Below are positions 37,468-51,600 of a stretch of DNA of 64,000 bases, piece after piece. Source of the stretch: Lagopus muta (Eukaryota; Chordata; Aves; Galliformes; Phasianidae); NCBI RefSeq assembly GCF_023343835.1, contig NC_064439.1, forward strand, positions 24,120,933 through 24,184,932, given 5' to 3'. The notes beneath the pieces were generated by a model that saw only the letters and a list, made by a program, of their open reading frames with translations, was not told the DNA's origin and did not search any database. The stretch's first letter is position 1; the number at the start of each line of letters is the position of its first letter. The position numbers and the translations under genes were made by a program.

Positions 37468-40254
37468 GGCAGAAATGTTCTCTTTGGAAGTTCAGCTGAG
37501 CCCAGCATCTCATTATTAGGGGTAAATTTGGCCCATCCTGCTCGCCAGCTGTACCTGCTACACCTTGGAGCATGTATTAAACCTTTGATTTAGTATTTAA
37601 GTGATACCCATCCTGTTAAATGTAAATTGAATGCACGCTTACACTTTAAGACAATTTAAAGTGTCACCTTAGAGCTTTACTATGACATTTCATGAACTCA
37701 CAGCCACGTTCCCACTGATAATGCCAAACTGAACTGACTGGGCTAAATCCAGCTGTGGGGTAACCAAGCACTACAAGCCTGCAGTCAGAGAAGTTATACC
37801 CATGTATGCTAGGGCTCATTCCAGGTTTTCATTATCTGGCATAATTTATTTGAAAAAGCAGCTGAGAATAGCAACATTTCAACTATTAAACACACTAAAG
37901 GCACAATGTTCCCTAGTAACGTATGTTGGCTCATCTCCTTTGACTACAATGGAAATACCTTGATTTGTGCTGGATGGGGACCCAGCCCTAGCTGAAAGCA
38001 AAGACAAAGAAACTCTCTTTAAACTGAATTGCTCTTGGAGACTGATGGCATAATTAATAGCAATTAATATGCTAACATATAATATACTGATGGTATAAGC
38101 TAACAACACAAAGCAAGGGTTTTGGGTTCAAAAAGACATCCTTAGAGAGAAATGACTGTTCTTTTGCTCATTTCCAAGCAAGGCTGAGCATGAAGCACTG
38201 ATCCTTATTGGGCAGCTGGGCCTAGAGCCCATATTGCACGGTAGTTAGGAAAGATGCAGGTTGGTAATTATCTTACAGCTGTTATTTTTCTTGATGTCTT
38301 TGAATTGAAAAGGTGTCTGTGAGTATAGAACCCATTGTTAGGCAACAGGATGCCCGTGGAAATCAGACTCTGCAGTAATTCAGATAAGAACAAACCATCA
38401 GTGGTATCAACTATAATGGGAATAAACTATAAGCACAAGCAGGCAGTTCTCTGTGGAGCTCGTCTTCCGCTATGTGCAGTCTGCCCCCTCAGCAGCCCTC
38501 CCCGTGGCCTCCTCCTGCCACAGCTCACACTGCTCCTTGGAGGAATCAACAGCCCTGCTTGCAACCCCCAGCAGTCCCCCCACTGCAAAACAGGTGGCGT
38601 GTCTGGTTTTGTGAGCATCCATCATGCAGCGATGCCCACAGGGGGTAATCAGGAGGAAGGAGAAGTTTCAGATCTGCTTCCTTAGGTGCTGCCTCAAGTT
38701 ACAGACTCTACTGATACAAGTATCATAGTACCCAAAGTAAGCTGTGCCCTTTCTTAGTTAATACACAGAATTGATCTGAAATATATTTGGGATAACATTT
38801 GCACCAGCATTTAATATTAGAAGTCAGCATGTATTATGAGGTTTTATTGTGTTAATTTCCCTCACCTTGGACTCCTTACAGTGAGGGAAGAAAAGGTGTT
38901 TTTCAATGTTGAGTGTTTTAAATAAAATGCATTCACTGTTGTCAACATCTAGAGCTGGTAAATTGACAAATTCATCATCTCATTATGATCCCTGCACCTG
39001 TTCCAGTTTGCAGGCTGCGGTGTGGTTTAGCTCATGTATGGTGTGTGCATCTGTTTAACAGGGACAGTTAGCTGGCAGAATTTGTTTATAAACCCAGTGA
39101 AGAGCTAAATGAGGTAAAATGCATTATCTTACATGTTAATTGTATTTCATTGCAGACAAACATTTATTAAAGATGCAGACGGCAAACCATACATTCTAAT
39201 TGTGTTTGCACCCATTTCTGGTTTTATCCTGCTTTCCAGAATTTCTTTCCCCATCATATTTCAGCACTTCAAGATGCTGCCTGAGACATCCATCCCTACA
39301 GGAGCCCCTCCTGGCAGTGACCAGGCACACATGAACGTGTCTGCATGCAGGAGGAGGGCAAAGAGCTCACTGGAGCAATGTTGGAGGGATGTTGCCATGT
39401 CCTCCTGTCTTGCAAACATCCATGAAGAGATACAAATTTTTGGGAATCTGAGTATCACTTTGAAATGACTTCATGACATGTTTCTGGGCATCAGCTTCCC
39501 TGGGAGCAGTGCTGCCCAGCAGAACAACAGGAGCAGGACTCATGATACTCAGCAAAGTGTATCTATGGGCCCAATTCCCCACAAACAAAATTTGGTGGTG
39601 GCTGTTACTGCCAGACTATGTTTTCTCAGACCTTTAATGATCTGAAGATAAGGTGACAGAGGGACTCAGGAGCAGGAATCTGTACTGCCTGGTGGTTTGG
39701 AAGCCAAAAGCCTGAGCAGTGCTTGGGAAGCCTGAGGTCCAGTGAAGAATTAAGCCCAGCTCTTTTTTGTCCTTGTCCTGCTATGTAACACAGGAATCTC
39801 CTCCTTCCATTTATGTCCACCTGGGTGGGAATTTGGTCTCTGCAGGGTGTGTTATTACCTGATCCTAAGCTTGCTGTTATGGTAGAAGGATGGCTGGCTC
39901 TTCTGTATAGGAGAAATCCCTCCTTAGTCCCTTACCGCCTGAAACTTTTCCAGAGTCAAACCAACCTGCTGCCTGATCCTGAATTAGAAACAAAATATGA
40001 CCTGCTTCAGGACAAGGGCTCAGTTTGGAGGATGGAAAAGTAAAGCAGAATGGACCTGCTGCAGAGGAGCTGCCAAAAACAAAGTAGCAAAATCCGTCCA
40101 CATTCCCATTTTAAGAGGAAAGCAGCAACAACTTCAGATCTTGGCTGATTCCCCTGTGCTGCTGAAGAAGATACAACTGAATTGCTGGCTTTTCGTGGCC
40201 ATGTTTCATAACCAAAAACACACAGGGAAATTTCAGAAGATGGAGCTGTGCAAA

Positions 40255-40311
40255 TGACTCAATGATCGTTATGGGTCTCTTCCAACTTGGTACATTCTGA
40301 TGCTATGAAAT
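40255..40311 (+). mobile_element. CR1 LINE 3' tail remnant, sense
   Basis: ACTCAATGATCGTTATGGGT, then CTCTTCCAACTTGGTACATT and CTGATGCTATGAAAT, follows the CR1 3' terminal pattern (gatgatc..gggtcccttccaact..attctatgattctatgat) with scattered changes. Only the final 57 bp or so are present. Confidence 0.75.
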
Positions 40312-41586
40312 GTGTCTAAAGGCAGCAAAGCAGTCCCACTTCCTCATCAGAGGCACTGCTGGGGCTCACCTGCCAGTGACCAACCACTCCACATCGTTCC
40401 AGGAGGTGAAACCAAGTCCCAGCACGTCATAGGCACCAGAGATCAAATGTGAGATGAAAGGCCAGACCTCTGCGGAAGTGTGAGTATGGGTCAGCCTCTG
40501 AGGGGAAAGAAAAACAGCATTACTGGAGCAAGAAGGGTGCTGAGAATGAAAGATACTCTTGCCAGGGAGAGGACTGAAGAATAAATCTACCGGGCTGGGA
40601 AGCTATACAGCATGTGGCTCTCATCCGTTCTGCTCTTTGCCTCATGTACAAAAGAGGTTGCAGAATTAGATTCCCTAATCCAAATACTTTAGGACTCATT
40701 CTCTAATTTCCCTTAGAAATTCATTAGGTTTTGGTTTTTGTTTTTTTTTTTTAAAATGACTGGTAATGCTGCTTGCATTTTTTGGTTATGGGAAGATTAA
40801 ATGAAGGAAATCTTTGCCTAGAATAATCATCCTTACTTAACCTAAATTTATTCCATTCCTGTGCAACTTTGAAAAAGAGCAGCTCTTTGGTCCCTGAAGC
40901 CACACTGGAGTAAAGCTCAACAGTTTTCTAAAATATTGCCATATGAGTAGAAATATTCAGCACTGAGGAACTGATGTAGTGCAGGAATAAAAGGTTGTTT
41001 GTGAGCACTGGCTGCCACCAGCAGTGCCACCGGCCTGACAAGAAACTGATAACAATGCTTTCTGAATGTCTTCCAAAGCTTGGCAGAGATGCTTAATGTT
41101 TTTTACGCTTAAGCTCTTGAAAGTTTACCAGAGAAACATGGCTTTACTGTTGGGCCAGTGTCCTCCACACAAGCACGCATCTACAGCAGGGGGAAACCTG
41201 ATGCTGAACACAAGAAAATACTAACATTTAACATATGCATATTAAGAGCAAATGCTTGGGTACATGTTTCTGTTTTGCACTCCAATTTCTCACCTGTAAC
41301 ACGTAAATAACTTGAGTCATGAGTTGGACTTACACTCCAGGTTGCTCTGCAAATTTTAGTTATTTCTCAGTGTCAGTAAGATGAGATCATGATGCCTGCT
41401 CTTCCTTTTCCTTCCTTCCTTCCTTCCTTTCTTGTATATCCCCTCCCCTATTCTTCCTTCCCAGTTGTACAGTTTTAATTTTAATTCAGAGCTCAGAGAA
41501 CTTTGGTTTCAATTCAATGCAATTCTCTACACAGTGTTACTGATCCTGCTGGGGCTTTTATGTCTTAAAATACAGCATCTCTGTTT
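40312..41586. other. Gene-free DNA
   Basis: No gene recognised. It contains a run of 12 T at 40741-40752 and a CCTT microsatellite just before the next CR1. Confidence 0.5.
41401..41432. repeat. (CCTT)n microsatellite
   Basis: About five to six CCTT units, slightly interrupted, within a pyrimidine-rich stretch. Confidence 0.9.
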
Positions 41587-41793
41587 GCTCAGCCTGGATA
41601 TTAGGAAAAATTTCATCTCCAAAACAGTGGTGAGGATCTGGCACAGGCTGCCAGAGGAAGTGATGGAGACATGGTCCCTGGAGACATTCAAGAAATGTAC
41701 AGATGTGGCACTGAGGGGTCATGGTGGAGATGAGTTGGTGGTTGGGCTAGGTGATCTTAATGGCCTTTTCCAACTGTAATGGTTCTATGATCT
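41587..41793 (+). mobile_element. CR1 LINE 3' end, sense
   Basis: GCTCAGCCTGGATATTAGGA, then AAAATTTCATCTCC, CACAGGCTGCCAGAGGAAGT, CCCTGGAGACATTCAAG, GGGCTAGGTGATCTTAATGG and CCTTTTCCAACTGTAATGG precede the tail TTCTATGATCTTA. The + frame preserves the CR1 ORF2 C-terminus in part (ISKTVVRIWHRLPEEVMETW, SLETFKK). The copy is severely 5'-truncated, starting within the last 200 bp or so of the element. Confidence 0.93.
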
Positions 41794-44700
41794 TATCATC
41801 TGAACACTCCAGACCCCCCAAAAGCTTGTTCATAAAAATTGAAAGAAAATACATGGAGGTAGGACCTGAACAAAGTCCTGTAACGTGTTTCAACCTGGAC
41901 GTCTTGAAGTAAAAACCTACTGTAATCAGTAAGTCCCAACAATGTACTGTAATGGGCAAAACCCTACTTCTTAAAATGTTTTATTAAAATGGAGAATGAA
42001 ATTCTGGCCATGTAGTGTCAGCAATAAAGCTCCTCTTGTTTTAGCTTGTCTTACTCTATGCATACATAGATCTACCTTATCCTCTATGGTATTTCCAGCC
42101 TACATGCAGTTCAGCACACACACAGTAGTAAATCTGATTTGATGTGGCTGCTGTTAGCACTCCCAGCTGCCTGGAAACACCAGCCAGACATGGGAGATAG
42201 TAAAAATCTGCCAAGGCACAATATCTGAATAGAAGAAGAAGTACTGGGGATGCCTTGAAGTATAATATAGATTCTCAAGCTGCTTGACTTTGTCTTTGTA
42301 GAGAGCCTCCCACCTTGGGCCTACTTATGGCTTACAGACGATTTAAGCATGGTGCTTTTTTTGAAGTAATGGCAGAAATGTGATGTATTGTAAAAATGCC
42401 CATATGTATCCTGTGAAGCAAACAACCCCCTTGATTCTAGCAAGTCCTCAATCCTGCCAAAATGTAGAGTGAAGTAACACCAGTCCTGCCTGATCAGAGG
42501 GACACTCCTCCTGCTTTGTTGAAATTGTCCAAAATTAATAAGCAGCATTACCCAGATCCAAAATCCAGGAGAAAAAAGATGAAGTGATTCCTTGTTTTAC
42601 CTGATCAGGCATAGCTGCTGAGGAACCCAGGTGTGTCCATGTGGGATCTTAGCTTCGCACTTGCTGCTTTGAGGTCTGACTCTCACGCCTGGGGGACCTG
42701 TGAGCAGTGTGGTCACACAAGGCTGCTCCAGAAACAGGAGAAAGAGACCATAAGCAGCAGGAGCAGGCAAAGTTTGCTTTCTCCATCTGTTTTGTATTGA
42801 GAGAGCTATTACTGTGAGTAAAGTCAGCTGAGACATCCCAAGTCACTGCAGCCTGAATATTTAAGCTAGACTATAAATATCTGATTTTACTTTTTTTTTT
42901 TGTTTGTTTCTTTAATGGTGATTATTATTTATGCTTTCTTTCTCTTTACTCTCCTTTGATTTAGTAGCACGAGGAGGTTTGTATCTCTTCAGCATTGGAA
43001 GCAGCTGTTACCCCCACTGCAGATAGCTGCTCGTGGCTTAGGTACTTCGGGATTGCACTGTCCATCTCCCCTCTGCGCTGTGACCCCAGGTGGCTCTGAA
43101 GTACTTCAGGTCAAACTTATTATATACTATTCACCATCCCAATAAACAAGTAGCGTGTTGTCACATTTGGAGTGCTGCGTATTTTTCTAGTAATTATGCC
43201 TTATTATATATTTACCATTCAGAAAATGCAGGTGTGGGCTGTTGAACTGGGGCCAATAAGAATTCGCCGAACTGGCAGCAATTCCTCAGTGAGTCATGTT
43301 TCACTGTCTGTTGGTTTTATAACTGTTTTCACTACTAATTTAGCTCTGCGATGCAATATGCAATTAGTCCTATTATGGAAGCAGCTGTATTCAGTTTTAC
43401 AATGGCACTTTCCCCTTTGGCTTGTACCAGAGCCTGTTGTGGTTCTGCTGATTTGATGACTGAAGTTGTAAAGTGGTATCTGGATGAGCCACAGTGAGCC
43501 ATGAGCCTCATGCAAATATGATTCTTGCTTATACACCACTGCTCTAATGCTATTTCTTACAGCCCAATTAGAAATGCGGTCACAGAGAAAGCTGTTTCTT
43601 GCTACAGTAAGTAGTATTGTCATGCAGCGATTTGTTGCCACGCTGGTATCACCTCTGGAGTCTTGCAGCTTATTATAAATAACATTTGTCAGGCAGAATG
43701 TGCAAGCAATAAGCTTCTGCTTGGAAATTAGCTCTTGCAGGCTTCAAAAATCAGTTCCTGGGCCACAGTGCAGCCCCGAGGCTGAAAAGGGACCAAAAGA
43801 GAATAGACCTTGAGCCACCAGCTCCATTATTGCCTATGCCCAGCGCTTGGAGGAAGAATGCTGGCAAGCCTGTGTCTCCAAATCTGTAACAACTGAACAG
43901 CAGAGAAGTAAATAAAAATATCAGTCGTGCTAGCTAACTGTCTTTACTGTCAATGAGGATGTGAGGAATATCCAGTACATATTGTGCATTAGTCTAATCC
44001 ATATTAAAGCAACTCTATTAAAAGAGCAGCATTTTGAGAAATTGCTGAGAACATTCACTGCATTTTTCTACTGTGTTATTACCCATTTTCACACCCCTAC
44101 ATATGTTATGGTTTTGTTGCGTGTCACACAAAATGGTAATTCGGTTGTGAAAAAATGAGAAATCATGACATTTCACATGTGTTTTCAGTAAAGCAACAAT
44201 TTTCCTTGTAACGGGCCCCAGTTTTCTTCCTCAGAAATAGGGCTATTTACAATGAAAACGTTCCTGTTGTGGTGGAGTAATGACACGAAGAAAGGAACCA
44301 GGCTGAACACTGTGCAGAAAAGTTAAAATGCCTACATTTCAAGTGCTTTGAATTTCAGGTGAGCGTGTTGCAGCCTCTCAAACACTGCCCCGCTGACTGG
44401 AGCACACCGGCAAAGGAGCTGGCCCCAGCCAAGCCTGCCCACTTGCTAAGATTGTTCCTGATCACTGTTGCCTGCAGTTATCATTCTGGTCAGACTATTA
44501 CAGTAGAAACTATTTTCCAGGAACTTTTCATGATGAGAAACAAAGGAGCTCTCTGCTCTGCAGAGAATAGCCATTTGGGAGAGCTGGACCGGCTGAGAGT
44601 TGGTCATTTGCCCAGACCTTATCATTTTCTATCCAGAGGCTGGCTTTATGCTAGAGTAAACAGCTGGAGCTACGCACCATATTTCATCCAAAGCATGTAA

Positions 44701-47700
44701 AACAATAATGAACTTTATGGTTCTATAAAGATTTGCAAAATTATTCCCAGGTCTAAAGTTTAATTGTTTAATGTCACCAAATGACTTTGCAATAACTGAG
44801 CACAGTGGAGTGGCAGAAGTTAATCACTTGACTGAAGTGAATTAAGATTTTCTAAAGCTACATTTATCACTGTAATTTCAGGCTAATTTCATTTTCCATT
44901 CATAAAATATGATTTCAGTTTCTGTATCTCTATGAGCTGTGGAAAAGGAACGTGGCTGTTTTGTAAAACATGTTTTTGTCAAACAATGTCAGAGGTGAAG
45001 TACATACTGATAACCGGAAAAGGCTAAGCTTATCTTGGCATCTTCAACTCGCATTGCACGTTCCTTAGCACTGAAGTCCAGGTGCTGTTGAAGGCTTCTC
45101 TTTTGAATCTCAATGGGCCAAATTTTCAGCATTAGCTTTGATTTATCTGTTTTTCCAGACCTCCTGTCAGGAGGCAAACATAACGTCAGCCATGCTAAAA
45201 GCAGGAGCCAGTTAGGACAGCATTGCTCAAAGCCAAGCCGGCGAACCAAAAGAGCTGTCCCCAAGGGCTGTCCACTTTCAGGTCCTTCAGACACCAGAGC
45301 AGGACAAGGGAGGCACAGCTGGCACAGTGTCCTCCTCAGACGTATCACACACCCAACGCTTGCCTATCAGGACAGGGAGCTCAGCTGGGTCCTGGTCTGC
45401 CTGAAGGGCTTGAGGAGAGTCTCCCAGAGCCAGGGTGAAGTTTCCAGGTGGACTAGAGGGAAGGAAAATACCCATTCCTTTCTCAAGTATGCTTCAAATT
45501 CACCATCAACATAGTTAGCTGCAGGTGGTCACACAGTGTCTGGCAACTTGGCAAATGGTGGCTTTTGACATTTATTCTTTGGACAAATGCATGAAGAATG
45601 AATGAATTAAAAATTTCTCCAATAGTGAACTGTACCAAACCCTGGACCAAAATCTGTAAAGCACTGAACCCTCTCCTCATGTTTTGATGTGGCTGAGCAC
45701 TTAGCATCCACAGTCTTTTTCACCTTGCAGTGCTGACGTACAAATAGACAAAGCTGCCCACGATGACAACATCTCTGCAAAGTTTCCCAAACATCCAATA
45801 GCTCAGCTAAAACTGGGACCCATATAAAAGTAGGTATTTGGCATTTTTGTAATTTATATGGAAATGAGGCCATCTTCTGTCACCATTTTCTTTCTCTCCC
45901 TCTTGCATAAGCCCCTTTCCCTTGAAGAAGGCAAAATATATTGCTTACTGTTTTTTGTTAGTAACGAAGATCCAAATGGTTAGTTCTGCTATGGTTGCAC
46001 CCATACAACAGCTTGCACACTCCCACTCATCAGAGTATGTACTCAGGCTGTGAACACATGCTGTCCTGGTCTGAAATTACTTCCAGGTTAGGCCATTGCT
46101 GCCTGCTCATTTCCCCTGCTTTCTCTCCTTCACATTATATAGGTTTGTTAAAAATTAGCCACCAATCCAGCCTAATTTTAGTGTCCTTTTTATTCATTTG
46201 TTCCAACTGTTGTACCCCCCTGAACTCTTCCTCTCATACAAGTACAATTTATTCCCACACATGGCAGGCGTGCTCATGAATTATTTATGTTGCTTTGATA
46301 ACTTATACTTTGAAAATAATGAGAGAAGCAAATGTTTCCAGTGTAGGAGTCATAACAAGCAAGAAATCCAGCTAAGCTACCGGGCCAGAAAGTGGTAAAA
46401 TGCCCCAAGTTAAATAAACATACCTTTTCAATGTCCAAAGAAACATCACAAAAGTCATTCAAAGCAATCACCTGTCCTCAGAAACAGTGCTATTCAGCTC
46501 AAATTAGGAGCCAGTATCTTGCAATGACCAAAGAAGCTCTCATTTCTCCAGTTTGCATCCTGCACATGGGAAAAGAATTTGGCAGACTGAGGGTGGAATA
46601 CATGTTCAGCTGTCTCATCTATTGCATCTGACACACGTTCTGGACAAAGGTTGTGTGGGATAAACCAGTGACAGCTTTCCCATCCACTTGCAAGCAGTGA
46701 GAAACTTTCCACTTCCCCTCACAAACTAAAAAGACTGAGGTCTGTTAAGGAGGAATTGACTGTGTATACCAGGGGAAAACGCTGTGTGATACAGCTTCTG
46801 GGTGCTTTGGTCTTACATCACACTGAGAAAAAGAGTTAGGCTTTGCTTTTGCTTCCTGAATATAGTCCACCCCACAAAGCAGGGGATGCAATATCTAATG
46901 AAGTAGTTCATTTAGGCAGAAATTTGGTAAAAGTCTGAGAAAATTATTCAACCATTTTCAAGTATTAAAGAAAAAAGAAACGGGCAGGAAAGGATATGCT
47001 ATCTCAGCAAAAGGGAGAGGAATGGAACAAAATAATGACTTGTTTTACACAGACTTCACCCCATGTTTGGGCAGAAGTGGCAGGAAGCAAAGCTTCATGA
47101 AGGCACTGTAATGTTAGCAGCCTGCAGTGTGAGGAATCAGCCATTTCACCCTGTGTACTGACTGCTGGGCTTTGAGCAAGGCAACCTGCCCGTGGGCCAA
47201 TGTTCATGGCAGAAGGGGCCATGCGGCCTAGCATCAGTACCGCCTGCATGTACTGCCTGACAACATGTCTCATGTGACACTTTTGTCACCAGGGCTACTG
47301 AGCTGGATTAGATCAGTGCAGACGCACGTTCCAAGGGTTGTCATAGCAACAAGAAACTAGGCAGGTGGTAAATGGCTCCCACCTGTCTTCCCAGACTTCT
47401 TGGGGCTGTGTGGGAAGGAGCTGGGGGCTCAAGGCCTTTGAGGTCTGGCAGGTGAAGCCTGGAAGATGGCCCTGCCTGCGGGAGCCTGTGTGCCCCTGTG
47501 CCTGGGCAGCTCTGAATCCCAAGACCCAGAGGCCCTCCGGTCTCTTCCTCCTTTTCCTCAAAAGGTTTTCTCTGCTTTGTGATGGATGTGCAAGAAGAAA
47601 AAACACTGAAATACATCAGGAAACTGATTACTCTAAGGTTTCCGATGTAATTCAGAATGGTTGGCAAAGGTGATAGAAAAAAAGTAAGCTAAATATTCTA

Positions 47701-48539
47701 AAAGCATAATCCAATGGGGATTTGCAGTCCCTATGCTTTATTCACTAGGCTGCACAAAAAGAAAAGGAAACTCCATTCAAAATGAAAATTCCTAATTAGA
47801 GATTTTACTTTTTTCCTTGGCTCATTTTGACATTTTCTTTTTGCCGTCCTGCAGCAAAGTTCTTTGAGACAGCCTGGTCTCCCACCAAAGCCAATGAGAA
47901 CTACCAAGCACTGTTTTTCCTGGAGCTGAGTGACATAATGCTCAGCTGCACTTCCTAGGCAGGCTGTATGGCCCAAAGACCCTCAGTCTTTTACTTGTTC
48001 TGTATCGATTTGACAGATTGTCTGTCCCAACCTACTCCTTTCTCCTTACATGTTTTCCAGAGCCAAATACTATATTGAACAGGTTTCCGTGCTGTTTAAA
48101 AAATTGTATTTTTCCACAAAATCAGTCCCTCCCAGTTTTAAAACCCCTCTGCCAAAAAATGTCACCCAAATATCTTAATATCATGTTTCTTCCTATTGCT
48201 GATTTTGGAAACTGTTGGATCCTTTGGCTGTAGTTAAGTATCCTCAAAGAAATCAGTTGGAGTCAGAGAAATGTCAGTTCAAATAGTTTAAGCTTGGCAA
48301 AATGATAAGCAAATGAAAACAGCCTTATTAAGTTTGAGAAGCCCAACACTTGTGTAGCTTGATATCCAAACTAGATCTTCCACTCATCTAAAGGAAAAAC
48401 TGATAAGAATTTGGGAAATAAACTTTATATGCTTTTGCTAGAGTTAACGAAGAAAGACAGGAGCCCCCCCTCTACAGAAAGGAAAAGTCAAGTTACAGGA
48501 AAAGGGAATAGTTGCTGGAACAAACTCTTCAGTTATATA
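41794..48539. other. Gene-free DNA with candidate conserved segments
   Basis: Nearly 7 kb without a recognised gene or interspersed repeat. Reading frames up to 133 codons (45113-45514) overlap others on the opposite strand and match nothing known. GC-richer patches at 45240-45470 and 47360-47560 are not convincing exons. The section 43140-43690 is motif-dense. Confidence 0.45.
43140..43690. promoter_or_regulatory. Candidate conserved non-coding element or enhancer
   Basis: This stretch has few low-complexity bases and several transcription-factor-like words. They include CCAAT (43253-43257), TGAGTCA as for AP-1 (43290-43296), CAATTAG (43361-43367), the perfect octamer ATGCAAAT (43510-43517) and CCAATTAG (43564-43571). 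The texture resembles vertebrate enhancers in gene deserts. Conservation cannot be tested from one sequence, so this is only a suggestion. Confidence 0.18.
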
Positions 48540-48668
48540 GTTGCATCAGTTTGGAGGTGTTCAAAACAAGGCTGATACAAAAGGTCACTGTAACTGTTCC
48601 TTACCAGGGTTTGGACTAGGTGACCTGAAAGGTCTTTGCCAAAGCTATTATCATTGGTACTGCGATAC
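48540..48668 (+). mobile_element. Old CR1 LINE 3' fragment, sense, highly diverged
   Basis: GTTTGGAGGTGTTCAAAACA, AGGGTTTGGACTAGGTGACC and TGAAAGGTCTTTGCCAAAGC, followed by TATTATCATTG, keep the order of the CR1 3' end (ggagg-tattcaagacaaggc ... ggactaggtgacct ... aggtcccttccaacc), but the ATTCTATGAT tail is eroded. It is probably an older copy than the others. Confidence 0.65.
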
Positions 48669-51600
48669 CTTTGTAAGATAGCTTTTGTACTCCAATAACT
48701 CAAAAATTGATGTTCTTTTTAGAATGACATTTCACAGCCTGTAAATCCTAAAATGGACTAATGGCTTTGACTTTTTGGGGTAGAAGATTGGTCTTAAAAG
48801 TAAAGGACTAGCTTGTGCTCAAAACTTTTGAGCCTTTATTTGTTGGGTGAGAAATGGTTCGCACACTTCCCCTATCAATAATGATGGTTCAGAAGATGTC
48901 ATTAGAAGGTCAACAGTCTGTGAACCACAATTTAAGTAAATGGGCTTTGAGAGAAAGCCTTTGAGCCAGCCCATGCCATGGTGGTCTGACATTAACTAGA
49001 TAGATACATTTCTTTGGAGATTTGAGGGATATTCAGATATTTTCTCACAAACAAACTTGAACTCATCTTGTGGATTATGGTATTTTTACAATTCTTTTTT
49101 TTTTTTAATGGAGGCTAACATTCACATATACAATTTCTTGGCTTCAAAGAGGATGTTTTTTTCTGCACAGAAGAGGATCAAAAAAGATAAGAGATGGTAA
49201 AAGTAAATATGATTGCAATCTCTCAATGTTACTTCTCCCTCTAGTGCTACTGGCTCTAATGTTGGTTTTAATTACATTTAAGACCAACTCCAGTACAGCT
49301 CTAATGTACGTCACTTGAGACAGCTCCTGAGTCTTACTCTGCAAGTCCCTTAGCAATTCCTCAGTGCTATTTCTTGAGAACACCTGAGAAAATGAAGTGT
49401 TGCTCAATGTCTCAATCATCATGTAGGTTGTATCAGAATAATGATATTTTTCTCTCATCATTACAAGTGATCAAATAAAGACAAGTCTGTACGATACTCA
49501 TTTGTATACAGGCTGTAAAAAACAAGACAAGTTAAAAGAAAAAACAGGTGTGGGTTTAGTGTGCACACTGTACTTTAGCAGCAGCAAAATAGAGCCCCAT
49601 CCAGCTCATGGTGGCATGTGGCCCACAGCAAATAGCAGCTGTACAAAATTTGTGTGTATTTTTTGTACAGTTCCTTTGACCTGAATATTTGTCCTGTGGA
49701 ATTTCAGACAGAATCAAAAGCTGTATTTGCTGTCAAGGTAGGCATACCACGCGTACCCAAGTACCTAATCCTGCATTCCTTGTGCATTCCAGGCACCCAC
49801 AAAGTCAATGAGAATTTGAGATGCAGAATGAATACAGGGCCAGGCACATCATTTGAATATTTTAAGGAATGTTCTTGGATTTTTACAGTTGATGTCATGT
49901 TTTCTACCCCATCAATATGGATTAACAATGGTCCAGAACAGCAGGAACTCATTTCTTATTCATATATGCTAATTGCATGGTGCTGGATAGCAGCGATTTC
50001 TTCCTAAACTTAAAGTTTGTGTGGGGATTTTTTTTTTCAGCTAACAGAATAGAGAAAGGATGTGACTATGAAGCAGAGAAGTGAAGAGGATTTAACACAA
50101 ACACTGAAATATTCCATACCTCTAAACATGTACCCCATACTTTAAAAAGATCTTATACAATTCACATGGATATAATCCATCCTTCCTTAATCTGAACCCC
50201 AGCTGACTTTGAGGTAAGACCGTAAATCCCGTAGTGTATTTTTCTCTATTGTTTCAATACGTTATTTCATTTTTTCAATCTCTATGGAGGTAACTCATTA
50301 ACAGTTTCCTAGTTTCATAGCACCACAGTATCCGGTATCTTAGAATAACGCATGAAGTAATATAACCACTTGGTGTGTGAGACAGAAGTGCGTATAAAAC
50401 ATGTCTTATCTTCTTAATAACAATTCTGGATCTAATGTTTCATATTAAAATACATTTATTTTGCAGAAGACCTGGTCCAAAGGTGTCCTGTCTTTGCAGT
50501 AAAAGATGGTATAGTGTGAGATGGCAGTCCTTCGCTTCTGCTAATCTTGGCTGGCTTCTGATGTGCTGGATAGGACTGCTAGCTCAGATGTAAATATTCT
50601 TGCTGATATTGCCTGGTTTTGAGAAAACAGATGGAAGTAGAGTTGTTTCAACTGGCATAGGCCTTCAGCAATGATGTTTTTAAAAAATTGCATTTTTTTC
50701 TAATGCTTTTTGATTTCCTGATTTGTCTGTCTCTATCCAACTGATCTACAGACTTAACGAAACTCAGGAGTCTATGGACAGATGAGCATGGAACAGTGTT
50801 ATTTATGTTTTTAGGCAATGCACACAACAAATCTGTTTTTCTCTCCTAGTTACCAATGCCAACTAGAAACATCTATCATCATTTTATAGGTCATCACATC
50901 ATCATATGGATATAGAATCTGTTTTTCACAAGCTCTTTGATTAGATTACTAGTATTAGATTAGGGGGGCTTTGCTGATGCTAAAAGCCTATTTACTTATA
51001 ATTATGAAAATAGCACCAGCAAGCTACGACCTCTTTCCTCTTTTTCTCTGCATGCTGTGAATTCAAGGTGCTTTCTAGTCATCTGTTCATCTTTGAGTGC
51101 TGTTATATGACATCTATTGCCTTGGTGTCCAACCACCAGCATTCATAGCAGACACTGGAAATTTGGCAGCAGCTGTGGCCTGTGGGTATCTCAGCTGTAA
51201 GCAGGGATTACTAGGAAGGCGATTGCATTCGTATTGAAAATTCCCAATACATTTAAAGGCAGGCAGGGGACCTTGTTTTGAAAACCCAGTGAACCCATGG
51301 GGTCTGGGAAGAAATCCATCCTTCCACTTCACCACAGCTCTGCCATGCTGCACTCAGCAGAGCAGTGGCTCAGTGACTGGGGCACCCCGATCCTCTGCCT
51401 CATCCCACTCCATGTGGGAGGCAGCAGGAGTAATGAGATGAGCACTGGCCAGCCTTCTCCTGTATGCCTGGGAAATCTGCCACTGGAGGAAAATCCCCAG
51501 CAGGAGCCTGCCATGTATTGTCTGCTCGTGCAGTGCACGGCATGATGTTGGCACAGGAATCAAAGCAGGGTAGAAGGTCTGTCATAATACGTGATTTTAA

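Larger units (their letters stand above)
36368..40254. other. Gene-free DNA
   Basis: No gene recognised. It contains A-rich runs at 37018-37042 and an A/CA repeat at 37420-37467. Reading frames up to 116 codons (38335-38685) lie in modestly GC-richer DNA and resemble nothing known. Confidence 0.45.

Noticed and set aside
45113-45514. Plus-strand frame of 133 codons opposite a 119-codon minus-strand frame
   Set aside because: Both strands are open together in a GC-richer patch. No recognisable protein and no splice or promoter context.
47360-47600. GC-rich patch as a possible exon
   Set aside because: Frames on both strands are open but match no known protein, and no convincing splice sites frame it.
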